DNA from: Protopterus annectens
Lineage: Eukaryota; Chordata; Ceratodontiformes; Protopteridae
Direction: 5' to 3'
Assembly (NCBI RefSeq): GCF_019279795.1
Contig: NC_056745.1
Span: 511,501,006 to 511,565,005, forward strand
Length of the DNA: 64,000 bases
Below the pieces are notes generated by a model that was given only the letters and a program-made list of their open reading frames with translations, was not told where the DNA came from and searched no databases. Positions 33,355-44,415 of this stretch are shown here, piece by piece; position 1 is the first letter of the stretch, and the number at the start of each line of letters is the position of its first letter. Made by a program: the position numbers and the translations under genes.

Positions 33355-33545
33355 TTCCAGAAATATGTGATCTGATGTTATCAATGTTCATTCATTCATG
33401 ACAGATGAGGTTTCGGTTCCATCCTTGGAACCAACATGGCTGATATAACAAGCTCGTGCCAGGCAGAAACTCTTGAGCTAAGGTTATCCATAGTGCCCCT
33501 TTCCTCATCTCTTCAGATCTCATTTGCCACGTAGAGATTCAAGGC
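33355..33545 (+). repeat. DIRS terminal repeat, plus-strand element
   Basis: Starts near GATGTTATCAATGTTCATTC and runs through CATGACAGATGAGG, TGATATAACAAGCTCG and CTCTTCAGATC. The inverted equivalent lies at 44200-44415, with the same blocks in the complementary order (GAGCTTGTTATATCAGC, CCCATCTGTCATGAATGA). This marks the 5' end of the plus-strand DIRS. Confidence 0.75.
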
Positions 33546-33640
33546 ACGTCAGGCCTGCTCTCAAGCTTAGTGTTACATTTTTCACAAAATCTTTCACATT
33601 TTTTTACTTCTATTCTCCTAAAATCTCTTTAATGATTAGT

Positions 33641-33642
<2 letters not shown>

Positions 33643-33682
<40 letters not shown>
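33643..33682. repeat. (AT)n microsatellite
   Basis: About 40 bp of AT dinucleotides, against about 22 bp at the duplicate position 39208-39229. It is one of the few length differences between the two tandem units. Confidence 0.95.
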
Positions 33683-33686
<4 letters not shown>

Positions 33687-33924
33687 ATGTATGTATAGAG
33701 AGAGAGCCCTTTTACTGTGTCAGTGATTTTCCTTCTCCTAATTACCTTGTTGGTACTTCTTCGTATCATTGTTGGTACAGGCCCTCCATCGTTGGTTGGG
33801 TATATCGTTATTACCATTGTTGGTATTATTTAAAAAAAAAAAACCTTTTCCTTAGAGAGAGAGAGTGTGTGTGTATCTTGATCACTTGACAGAATTTCTT
33901 ATTATTGTTCTTATTGTATTTGTT

Positions 33925-36449
33925 GACAATGGTGGACAAAAAAAGGTACCACTGGCTTTAAACAGTGTGACAAATGTGGCAGGAAGATGCCAAATTCCGA
34001 TGGGCATCTCTCCTGTGTATACTGTTTAGGAGTATCAAACTTGTAAGTTCAACCTCTGTGCAAGTTATGTATGGGCTTTAGTGCCTGAACCATAGCAGAG
34101 CATAAAAATAATAAAAGGGCCTGCTAAAAGCCCTTTTCTCGGAGGCTTTATCTGAGGCAGAGGTATCAACCCCTCCTAAGAAAGAGGCAAAGAGGAGGAG
34201 TCATTTGGTCCCAATGTCTCCTCAGTCACAGGAACTGAAAACTTCTAAAACCAGGCTTATACTGAACCAAAGAGTAAACATGCCAAACTGACACCAACCT
34301 AAAACTCCCTCCATGGTGCCATTTTCGACTATGGAACTGACTAGAACAATTGCCATGCCCCTTCCATGGTACCCCAGACCCTCTCGGCACCGACAGCAGC
34401 TTCTCCCTTAAAATTGATCACTCCCATCACAACGCGTTTAGGTCATTCGACCATGGTGCTGAAGGTCGAGACACTAGCCAGGAACCAATACTCCCCAACC
34501 ATTGATCCCTTTGTTGGACAGCAGCTTAGTCCATTTCTTGACTGGCCAGAATCTCCATCAGGGATGTCCACTCGTTCCACCAGGAGTTTTCGGAGCTTGA
34601 GGTAGTGAGAATTGTGGATCAGCTCCTAGCAGCCAGAGGCATTCCAACCCGATCCAGGACCTCACTACCTGAAGCTCCAAAAGGCTCCTGGTGGAAGGAG
34701 TGGACATCCCAATGGAGCCTGAGGTAGTGAGAACTGTGGATCAGCTCCTAGCAGCCAGAGGCATTCCAACCCCATCCAGGACCTCACTTTCATCTGCAGC
34801 AGAGGGTTTTTCTTCACAGACTCCAACCTATATTCCTCCTTCACCCCCCCCCAACAGGTCTTGGAGCCCTCGATGCAAATGCCCCTCCTGGTGCCAGCTT
34901 CTTCAGTTCCACTGATGGATCTTACTGTGGTTCTGGAACCTATCCTGTGGACCACGACTTAGTTGGAGCGAACCCACCCTTGAGACTGTGACTGGTCTGT
35001 TGACAGAGTGATCCCTAGTATGGCACCAATTTTTTCTACAGTGACGTCTATGATTCCTGTTGCTTTGACAACTCTGAATCCTCTCGCAGCTTCTTCCCTG
35101 GAGGTAGGCTCATCGGACCAGGGTGTGACCCTGGTTGCAAGGTTGTCTTTCTCAGTTACAGGCTCCCATCCCTCTTCGGGTGGGCCTGCCTTCCAGGTTA
35201 TGGAGAGAGCACTCACCTCAGCAGGCTCACAGTTGGCTCCTTCGGCGCTGGAATGTCATATATACATGTCCTCTGGATCACAGCTGCCACAAGTCCACTA
35301 CACTGAGGCAAAGGGTACGGGAGCTGCAAGATACCCTATCACAGGGTGCCATGTCTTTGGAGTCCTCTTCAGACCTTCCCCCTGATGAGCCACCCTGTAA
35401 GAGATTGTACAAGAGGAAGCCCGTTGATTTACCTGAGGAATCTCTCCCCGAAGATACAGATTACGATGAGGGGGAAGGGTCCTTGTCGCCCCCTGAAGAT
35501 GTCTGGTATATCAACAAACATACTAGAGATATTGAAACAGAGGGGTGACTGGAAGCCCACCAAACCTTCTTCAGAGGACTCTGTATTCTTGCTAGCTTTC
35601 TGTGCCCGACCCTCTACATCTGAGTGACCCCACCTGCAGATGAGTTGGTCAAGCTCATCATGCAGTATGCTTGGAAGGCCCCTGACACCGTTGAGCCAAT
35701 CCCCCTGGAGATCAGACAAAATACTACCCCCCCAGAGAATCACCCCCACTGGTCCAAACGTTTGTCAGTATATCAGTAGATGCTATGATAGTGGTGGTGG
35801 CCACTAAGGAAGAACTTACAAAGGAGAGCCCTGCTGTTCATTATCCAATCAGAGTCTCAGACATTGGACAGATTAGGGAAGCAGCTTTATGCTTCAACGA
35901 CCTTTGCCATTTGGTCTTTGAATTATTTGGCACATTTTACCCACCTCTCAGCTTGCCACCCTGGAGTCAATATCTAATTCATCCATGCAGTTGATTGTGC
36001 ATACAGCTGAAGGGGCAACCAGACCAGGGGGTTCAGGCGTTATCTTGAGACGTTATGCCTGGATGTGCTTGTGTGACTATGCAGACCCCTTCAAGTCTTC
36101 CTTCGTCAATGCTCCCATTGATGTTTCCTCTCCATTTGACCCAAAAGTTAAAGACATGTTAGCCACGTAGAAAAAGGACGGCAAAACCCTGTCTGCTGTG
36201 GGCGTACATTTTTCCACTCCTCAACAATCCTACACCAGGAATCAAAGAAGTGGAAAGATGTATTTCAGAAAACCCCAAGGGCCTTTTCATGGCACACGTG
36301 GTGAGCTTTCCTCCCAGAGCAGAGTGGGGAACTCATCAGGAAGACACCCCCAGTGGCAGATGGGGTCACGTAACCAGGGCTCCAGAGATTCCAATTCCAG
36401 GCAGCCCTACCAGCGCTCCTGAAGAGCAGCCCGATTGCTTGCCTCTGGA
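33925..36449 (+). pseudogene. DIRS gag, unit 1 (broken)
   Basis: Begins with the zinc-finger-like block FKQCDKCGRKMPNSDGHLSCVYCLG (33960-34035; seen as CDKCGRKMPNSDGH). It continues with a 122-bp tandem repeat (34599-34842 region), a proline/serine-rich middle, EDTDYDEGEGSLSPPED (35450-35505), MIVVVATKEEL (35785) and LTALCFNDLCHLVFELF-type sequence near 35890, and a C-terminal part ending LPLE at the duplication junction (36449). Gag proteins of DIRS form the particle. Several frameshifts and stops are present, so the longest frame is about 137 codons. It is cut off by the junction; unit 2 carries the continuation. Confidence 0.75.
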
Positions 36450-37530
36450 AGTCAACTCTTGTGCTCCCTTCCTTCCTCTCCAGCATTTTCTCTTCAACAT
36501 TGGAAAAGGTTTCACTGGCACGGTCTCCATGTGGTCTTTATTACTGGAACAAGCAACAGAATCTCTTGTTTCACAGCTCACTTTTTGATGGACAAGCTTT
36601 TATTTCCTCCTTAGCATGTACTTCATCAAAAAATGATTTTGTCGCTCCAGGGAAGAATATTTTGAAGATAGCTGGATACAGTAGTTTGAACCTCATGCCT
36701 GATTTTTCACATTCTCTGAATAGTGGACTAACTTTACCCCTCTTCTACCTGGTGTACAATGAGTAATCATTCTCCATAAGCACACTGCTGTCTCCCATTT
36801 TTAGTACTTTGCCCTTTTGCTGGTAGGACTGCATCTTTTCTAATAAGGTTTAGGTAAATTTTTCATAACCAGGTTTGGAGCATAAACACCGTATGCCTTT
36901 TCAATTCCTACTGTGGGATACCAGTCCAGTTGCTTATTTGTGCTGCTATCAAATTAATAATCTGTTTCTTCCAGCTTTTCTGGTACAGCTAAAAATCTGT
37001 TTTTTTCCCTATGTGCTCTGTCCTCTAATTCTATTTTTTTTTTAAATATCTTCTTGAGCAGTCTCATATTCAGCCAGCCTTTTCTTCATTTCAACCCCTG
37101 ATTTTTCCATTTTTATCACCTCATCTGAATATCTATTTAAAGCTTTTTCTATTTTTGCAGCTTTTTTGTTTTGAGTTGATATACTCCATCAGTGTTTTGT
37201 TTATTTTAACTAGATTTGTGTGCTGTTGTCTTATGCTTTCCTCTAGGTTACTGGAAATCATGTCTGCAGCTTGCACTGCAGTTTGCTGAACAGCTGCAGT
37301 ACTTTTCCCAGTCAGTGTTTATTCTTCACCTTTTGTAACTGATTTTCCTTCAGGTCCTCTGTATTTCTTTTTTCCTGGCATCCAGGCAGTGCATACTAGT
37401 CAGTTAGTGAAATTTAACCAGGAACAAAAAAGTCCACTGGCCTTCTCTGCTAAGAAGTTTCTGTTTTTACACTGGGAGAGCCAGTATTAAGCGGTTACTC
37501 AATGTGCAGCCATCTTGAAAGTCTGTATTT
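36450..37530 (-). pseudogene. L1 ORF1 region, duplicate copy
   Basis: Duplicate of 30886-31980. It has the same CTD block, the same in-frame TAG and the same CAAGATGGCTGC 5' end near 37505. It is truncated at 36450 by the duplication junction, where it joins DIRS gag sequence. Confidence 0.9.
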
Positions 37531-38039
37531 AAAGTATTGAATATTGCAGAAGAGATATATGAACTGGAAGTGGGAACTTTAGAAAAGGGTAGGAGTAAAT
37601 TACATTTTAAAAATGGAAATTGAGTGCACAATACATGCAGAATAATATTTTGGAAGAGTGAGACTTACGGGAAGGCAGGACTTGAGCAATGTAGTATTGG
37701 ATTGATGATAGCTATACAAAAAAAAAACATACATGATGTATGCTTGTAACTAGGAACATGTTAATGTGGTTTGTATTCTTTTATATAAAATGTGTCTGTC
37801 TATATATTGATAATTCAACAAAGTTGCTAAAAAAAACTTCCTCCCTGTAAGACTGCCTACAAATGTTGGTCAAAAATAATCAGAGTAAGTAGCAGGCCTT
37901 ATCCTACAGCCACAGTGTCAGTGGTACAACAGGTAGCGCACTCACTTTCGGTACACAAGGCTGTGGGTTACATCCTCATGTCAGAAAGATCTATAGCTGA
38001 CACTATGGAAAATGTATGGATGAATCAAGGATAAGGCCT

Positions 38040-38865
38040 AAAGTTCTGAAACCCTCCTGGATAAAGACACTGACACTAACAGAACAGTTTTTAAGATAAG
38101 AATTTTAGATCTGTAGATACAACAGACTCAAATGAAGGTCTAGACAAGACTTCTAGAACAAAATTTAAATCCCACTGAGGAGCAGATCCTTAATGGGGGG
38201 GGTCTGAAATGGAATGTCCCTTTAAGGAATGCTTTACTTAACTTGTAAGACACCAAAGAATAGTCTTGAAACTACACGTGGAGTGAATAAATGGCTGCCA
38301 GCTGTACCATAGTAGAGGAATTACACACAGCTGAAAATAAGGAAGGCAAGAAACATAACACTAGTAGTGATGCTGAAAATGGCTCATTGTTCTGAGCTTC
38401 CACTCATAACACAAATCTTTACCATTTGCTAAGGTACAATTTACGAGCAGACAAGGTCTGTGAGGCTGAAAAAAATATGTACTACATCAGGGAAAAGGGA
38501 AGTCTTTCCTTGCCATCAGTGGAACTGGAGAAACCAAGTAGTTAGTTTCAATTTTGCCTAGTCCAGATGGGTAGGAAAGCAGATCTGGTATGGAATCTAA
38601 CAGCAGAGGGGCTCCTTCAGGTAAAACTTTTGTAGGGGAGACAATCTCTCTCTGGTCCAGAATAGGCCAATGATGATCACTGTTGCCTTGACCTGAATGG
38701 CTTTGTGTATGAATTTGAATAAGCATGAAGTAACCTGGGAGGTCAATAACTAGACAAAGCGTCCCTGGGGTTCTGTCCCTGTTGAGGGAGAATGACGAAG
38801 TACTGGCTACACTTGGTGTTCTGTGCGGTCTCAAACGGATCACAGCATGGTTCACCCCAGCAATG
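38040..38865 (-). pseudogene. DIRS RNase H end and recombinase fragment, duplicate
   Basis: Duplicate of 32473-33300 with the same frame and stops. The 122-codon open frame at 38855-38487 is identical in translation to that at 33290-32922, which illustrates how recent the duplication is. Confidence 0.8.
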
Positions 38866-38919
38866 AAAATAACAAGAGGGGGAGATGCTTGCTTAACCTG
38901 TCAAAATCATCACTGTCCC

Positions 38920-39110
38920 TTCCAGAAATATGTGATCTGATGTTATCAATGTTCATTCATTCATGACAGATGAGGTTTCGGTTCCATCCTTGGAACCAAC
39001 ATGGCTGATATAACAAGCTCGTGCCAGGCAGAAACTCTTGAGCTAAGGTTATCCATAGTGCCCCTTTCCTCATCTCTTCAGATCTCATTTGCCACGTAGA
39101 GATTCAAGGC
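38920..39110 (+). repeat. DIRS terminal repeat, duplicate
   Basis: Duplicate of 33355-33545. It is the 5' terminal repeat belonging to the DIRS whose gag and pol run on to 44.1 kb. Confidence 0.8.
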
Positions 39111-39489
39111 ACGTCAGGCCTGCTCTCAAGCTTAGTGTTACATTTTTCACAAAATCTTTCACATTTTTTTACTTCTATTCTTCTAAAATCTCTTTAATGA
39201 TTAGTCTTATATATATATATATATATATGTGTGTGTATGTATGTATAGAGAGAGAGCCCTTTTACTGTGTCAGTGATTTTCCTTCTCCTAATTACCTTGT
39301 TGGTACTTCTTCGTATCATTGTTGGTACAGGCCCTCCATCGTTGGTTGGGTATATCGTTATTACCATTGTTGGTATTATTTAAAAAAAAAAACCTTTTCC
39401 TTAGAGAGAGAGAGTGTGTGTGTGTATCTTGATCACTTGACAGAATTTCTTATTATTGTTCTTATTGTATTTGTTGACAATGGTGGACA

Positions 39490-42330
39490 AAAAAAGGTAC
39501 CACTGGCTTTAAACAGTGTGACAAATGTGGCAGGAAGATGCCAAATTCCGATGGGCATCTCTCCTGTGTATACTGTTTAGGAGTATCAAACTTGTAAGTT
39601 CAACCTCTGTGCAAGTTATGTATGGGCTTTAGTGCCTGAACCATAGCAGAGCATAAAAATAATAAAAGGGCCTGCTAAAAGCCCTTTTCTCGGAGGCTTT
39701 ATCTGAGGCAGAGGTATCAACCCCTCCTAAGAAAGAGGCAAAGAGGAGGAGTCATTTGGTCCCAATGTCTCCTCAGTCACAGGAACTGAAAACTTCTAAA
39801 ACCAGGCTTATACTGAACCAAAGAGTAAACATGCCAAACTGACACCAACCTAAAACTCCCTCCATGGTGCCATTTTCGACTATGGAACTGACTAGAACAA
39901 TTGCCATGCCCCTTCCATGGTACCCCAGACCCTCTCGGCACCGACAGCAGCTTCTCCCTTAAAATTGATCACTCCCATCACAACGTTTAGGTCATTCGAC
40001 CATGGTGCTGAAGGTCGAGACACTAGCCAGGAACCAATACTCCCCAACCATTGATCCCTTTGTTGGACAGCAGCTTAGTCCATTTCTTGACTGGCCAGAA
40101 TCTCCATCAGGGATGTCCACTCGTTCCACCAGGAGTCTTTCGGAGCTTGAGGTAGTGAGAATTGTGGATCAGCTCCTAGCAGCCAGAGGCATTCCAACCC
40201 GATCCAGGACCTCACTACCTGAAGCTCCAAAAGGCTCCTGGTGGAAGGAGTGGACATCCCCAATGGAGCCTGAGGTAGTGAGAACTGTGGATCAGCTCCT
40301 AGCAGCCAGAGGCATTCCAACCCCATCCAGGACCTCACTTTCATCTGCAGCAGAGGGTTTTTCTTCACAGACTCCAACCTATATTCCTCCTTCACCCCCC
40401 CCCAACAGGTCTTGGAGCCCTCGATGCAAATGCCCCTCCTGGTGCCAGCTTCTTCAGTTCCACTGATGGATCTTACTGTGGTTCTGGAACCTATCCTGTG
40501 GACCACGACTTAGTTGGAGCGAACCCACCCTTGAGACTGTGACTGGTCTGTTGACAGAGTGATCCCTAGTATGGCACCAATTTTTTCTACAGTGACGTCT
40601 ATGATTCCTGTTGCTTTGACAACTCTGAATCCTCTCGCAGCTTCTTCCCTGGAGGTAGGCTCATCGGACCAGGGTGTGACCCTGGTTGCAAGGTTGTCTT
40701 TCTCAGTTACAGGCTCCCATCCCTCTTCGGGTGGGCCTGCCTTCCAGGTTATGGAGAGAGCACTCACCTCAGCAGGCTCACAGTTGGCTCCTTCGGCGCT
40801 GGAATGTCATATATACATGTCCTCTGGATCACAGCTGCCACAAGTCCACTACACTGAGGCAAAGGGTACGGGAGCTGCAAGATACCCTATCACAGGGTGC
40901 CATGTCTTTGGAGTCCTCTTCAGACCTTCCCCCTGATGAGCCACCCTGAAAGAGATTGTACAAGAGGAAGCCCGTTGATTTACCTGAGGAATCTCTCCCC
41001 GAAGATACAGATTACGATGAGGGGGAAGGGTCCCCGCGGTCGCCCCCTGAAGATGTCTGGTATATCAACAAACATACTAGAGATATTGAAACAGAGGGGT
41101 GACTGGAAGCCCACCAAACCTTCTTCAGAGGACTCTGTATTCTTGCTAGCTTTCTGTGCCCGACCCTCTACATCTGAGTGACCCCACCTGCAGATGAGTT
41201 GGTCAAGCTCATCATGCAGTATGCTTGGAAGGCCCCTGACACCGTTGAGCCAATCCCCCTGGAGATCAGACAAAATACTACCCCCCCAGAGAATCACCCC
41301 CACTGGTCCAAACGTTTGTCAGTATATCAGTAGATGCTATGATAGTGGTGGTGGCCACTAAGGAAGAACTTACAAAGGAGAGCCCTGCTGTTCATTCTCC
41401 AATCAGAGTCTCAGACATTGGACAGATTAGGGAAGCAGCTTTATGCTTCAACGACCTTTGCCATTTGGTCTTTGAATTATTTGGCACATTTTACCCACCT
41501 CTCAGCTTGCCACCCTGGAGTCAATATCTAATTCATCCATGCAGTTGATTGTGCATACAGCTGAAGGGGCAACCAGACCAGGGGGTTCAGGCGTTATCTT
41601 GAGACGTCATGCCTGGATGTGCTTGTGTGACTATGCAGACCCCTTCAAGTCTTCCTTCGTCAATGCTCCCATTGATGTTTCCTCTCCATTTGACCCAAAA
41701 GTTAAAGACATGTTAGCCACGTAGAAAAAGGACGGCAAAACCCTGTCTGCTGTGGGCGTACATTTTTCCACTCCTCAACAATCCTACACCAGGAATCAAA
41801 GAAGTGGAAAGATGTATTTCAGAAAACCCCAAGGGCCTTTTCATGGCACACGTGGTGAGCTTTCCTCCCAGAGCAGAGTGGGGAACTCATCAGGAAGACA
41901 CCCCCAGTGGCAGATGGGGTCACGTAACCAGGGCTCCAGAGATTCCAATTCCAGGCAGCCCTACCAGCGCTCCTGAAGAGCAGCCCGATTGCTTGCCTCT
42001 GGAAGCAGTCAGGGGATGATTCTCTCTGCACAGCTTAGCCTGGCATTCAATAACATCAGATTCCTGGGTGCAGATGATAATTACCAGAGGTTACCACATG
42101 TCCTTCGATCTTTACCCGAGGCTGCAAAGGCGAATCTCCAATGTTCCACCCAGTCAGAGGGATGCAGCAGTGCAAGAAATTCAAAAGCTGCTCGAAAAGA
42201 CAGTCATCCAAACAGCTCCACCAGACCAAGTAGAATCCAGATTTTACTCAAGGTTCTTTTTAGTGCCAAAAAAAGACAGGGGACTAGAGGACAATTTTAG
42301 ACCTCAGCATTCTGGATGATCACAGTTCAG
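39490..42330 (+). pseudogene. DIRS gag, unit 2, reading into RT
   Basis: As in unit 1, with the same zinc-like block (39523-39600) and acidic SPPED block (41000-41070). Here the internal tandem repeat has a 123-bp period, so one frame (40002-40466) stays open through both copies. After the duplication edge at 42004 the sequence continues naturally: IITRGYHMSFDLYP, VPPSQRDAAVQEIQKLLEKTVI and SRFYSRFFLVPKKDRG (42068-42290). That is the DIRS RT N-terminal region with its conserved FYS.FF.VPKK block. Confidence 0.8.
40149..40390. repeat. 122/123-bp tandem repeat in DIRS gag
   Basis: The unit starts GAGGTAGTGAGAA and includes GATCAGCTCCTAGCAGCC. Starts are 40149 and 40272 here (123 bp), and 34599 and 34721 in unit 1 (122 bp). 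The one-base difference is a C deletion in unit 1 (ATCCCAATGG against ATCCCCAATGG). Confidence 0.88.
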
Positions 42331-43818
42331 TCTATCCTCCTGTTTTCTGGAAAAAGATGATTTGATGTGCGTGATAAAGCTCCAGGATGCATATTACCAT
42401 ATAAAAATGGACAAACGCTCCAGGAGATATCTTCGTTTCTGGCTGGGAGCCAGTCATTACCAATTCTGAGCACTGCCCTGTGGTCTTTCCACAGCCCCCA
42501 GAGTAGTCACCAAATGTATGAAAGTAGTAACAGCTCACTTGAGACTGCAAGAATTCTGGGTGTTTCCATATTTAGATGACTGGCTCCTTACTGTCCCCAC
42601 CAAGCATCTACTACTACTCACGTTGCACTACACACTACAACTGGCATGATCTTAGGTATCTCAATAAACAAGGAGAAGTCAAAACTAATACCTTCTCAAA
42701 GCCTAGAATTCATAGGAGCAATATTCGACATGTGGTCCTGTCTTGTCACTTTTCCTCATCACAGACTACAGAGGCTAAGATCTCATCTCCGGGTAATACT
42801 CTCTCAGGACAAAGTCCCAGCTCATTTAGTCCTTCAACTGCTAGGGTCAATGGCAGCAACAATCACCATAGTTCCCCTAGCCAGACTCCATATGAGGCTA
42901 CTACAATGGCACCTAGCATCACAGTGGTCCCTATTAACACATTCTATGTCCCACCTGATCCGCATAACAAACCGTTGCAAGCAGGATCTGAATTGGTGGA
43001 TGAAATTGGAAAAGGAGCTATGGTGTCATCCCTTCTCACCCCATCACCCCAAGGCAGTAGTGACCATGGATGCATCCCTGATGGGGTGGGGGGGGGGCAT
43101 TTTCAGGGAAAGACAGTCCAAGGCACTTGGTTCCCTCTTAGAGGACAATTTGCAAATCAACGTCCTAGAACTGAGGGCGGTGCTTCTGGCATTGCAAGCA
43201 TTCCAATCTCCCCTCCCATTGGGGACAGCTGCTATCCATTCAGACAACATGTCAGTCATCTGGTATATCAGCAAACAGGGGGGAACCAAAGCCTACTCAT
43301 TATGTCAGGAAGTCATGACAGTATGGCAATGGGTGATAGCTTCCAACTGCTTTCTGGTAGCAATGCACATTCCCTGGAATTCCAACGTGATTGTGGACAA
43401 ACTGAGCAGGTGTATTCTCCTGCCTCACAAGTGGTCTCTCAATCCCAAGGTAGCATTGGAGATTTTTCGTCTCTGGGGTCAGCCTTGCTGCGATCTGTTT
43501 GCATCTCCCATCAACCACAAATGCAGCAACTACTTTTCCCTAATCCCTCCTCAAGGGGACTCCCTTTGGGACACTCTTGTACATGATCGGCCCCCGGGAC
43601 TTCTTCATGCCTTCCCTCCCTTACTTCTGATTCCACTATTTTTAAAGAAAGCACAATGGTTGAGACGCAAAGTAATCCTCATTGCACCCTATTGGCCCCA
43701 CCAAGTTTGGTTTCCCTTCCTTTGGCCTCACCTAGTTCACACCCATGGACTCTGGTCCGGACTCCAGGATTACTGTCACATCCACAGGGGTTGGTCCATC
43801 CAAACCTGTCGAGCCTGA
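42331..43818 (+). pseudogene. DIRS reverse transcriptase and RNase H
   Basis: Best preserved DIRS pol here. The RT has KLQDAYYHIKM (motif A, about 42376-42408), HYQF.ALPCGLSTAPRVVTK, and an intact YLDDWLL at 42569-42589. A stop follows near 42647, and a 390-codon frame opens from there. It holds SLEFIGAIFD, DLNWWMKLEKELW, then RNase H: DASLMGWGGGI (43069-43100, over a ten-G run), INVLELRAVLLAL, SDNMSVIWYISKQGG and an HIPWNSN block. Then come WGQPCCDLFASPINHK and IAPYWPHQVWFPF. All RNase H acidic residues appear present. A few stops or frameshifts separate RT from RNase H. Confidence 0.88.
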
Positions 43819-44107
43819 AGCTGACAGCTTGGTACCTTCACTTCCAGTAATTGCCAGGCAAAATAATTGTGATCTTCCCCTGTACAAAAAAATACTTCTA
43901 GCTTCCCATAAACCGTCCACCAGGAAAATTTATTATAGTAAGTGGAACGGATTTGTGTTGTGGTTTCAAGAAAAAGGACTTTACCCCTTTTCAGCTCCGA
44001 TTAATACAGTGCTGGAGTACTTATCAAACTTATTCCATTCGGGAGCTTCAGCTTCTACTATTAGAGTCCATTTAGCAGCTATCTCAAATTTCTGTAATGG
44101 TTTTGAA
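43745..44107 (+). pseudogene. DIRS tyrosine recombinase, N-terminal part
   Basis: Overlaps the end of the RNase H frame, as usual for DIRS. Reads LYKKILLASHKPSTRKIYYSKWNGFVLWF (seen as KPSTRKIYYSKWNGF), NTVLEYLSNLFHSGASASTIRVHLAAIS. This is the core-binding domain. The catalytic half is absent: at about 44107 the sequence switches to terminal-repeat sequence. This element therefore lacks the recombinase active site. Confidence 0.85.
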
Positions 44108-44415
44108 GATTTCTCTTACCATAATGTTCCATCTGTGTTATTGATCTTCATTCATTCATGACATCCCACCCTCCTACCCCCCCCCTCCTGGATTTAAAAA
44201 GTACACTTCCTGTGGGCTTTCTTATTCTTATGGGCAAACTCAATCTGAAGAGATGGGGAGAGGGGCACTATGGCTAACCTTAGCTGTAGAGTTTCTGGCT
44301 GGAGCGAGCTTGTTATATCAGCTGAGTCAGTTCCGAGGATGGAAACAAAACCCCATCTGTCATGAATGAATAAAGATCGACAACACAGATGAAACGTTAT
44401 GGTAAGAACATAACT
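44108..44415. repeat. DIRS terminal-repeat foldback
   Basis: Left arm CTTACCATAATGTTCCATC through CATTCATTCATGACA (44114-44162). Right arm is its complement, TGTCATGAATGAATAAAG through ATGGTAAGAACATAACTT (44358-44415). A C-rich spacer and the outer terminal repeat sequence (TTTAAAAAGTACACTTCC, 44195-44212) lie between. It joins a plus-strand DIRS on the left to a minus-strand DIRS on the right. Confidence 0.75.

Larger units (their letters stand above)
30886..36449. repeat. Tandem duplication, unit 1 (5.56 kb)
   Basis: Repeated almost identically at 36450-42004. Boundaries: unit 1 begins at AGTCAACTCTTGTGC (30886), which recurs at 36450. The unit ends in CGATTGCTTGCCTCTGGA, present at 36431-36448 and 41987-42004. 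The junction shows a two-base overlap (AG). Differences are few: an (AT)n length change, homopolymer indels and scattered substitutions. Confidence 0.95.
36450..42004. repeat. Tandem duplication, unit 2
   Basis: Second copy of the 5.56-kb unit, head to tail with unit 1. Only this copy runs on into the DIRS pol at its right end. Conversely only unit 1 has the natural L1 continuation at its left end (30600-30886). This is the geometry of a simple tandem duplication. Confidence 0.95.

Noticed and set aside
33643..33682. (AT)n tract as a regulatory element
   Set aside because: A simple microsatellite with different length in the duplicate at 39208; no other signal nearby.
42576..43586. 336-codon open frame in the DIRS pol region
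   Set aside because: It overlaps the RT/RNase H frame in a different phase. The 42646-43818 frame carries the RNase H and WG.P..DLFAS blocks; this one has no domain signature.
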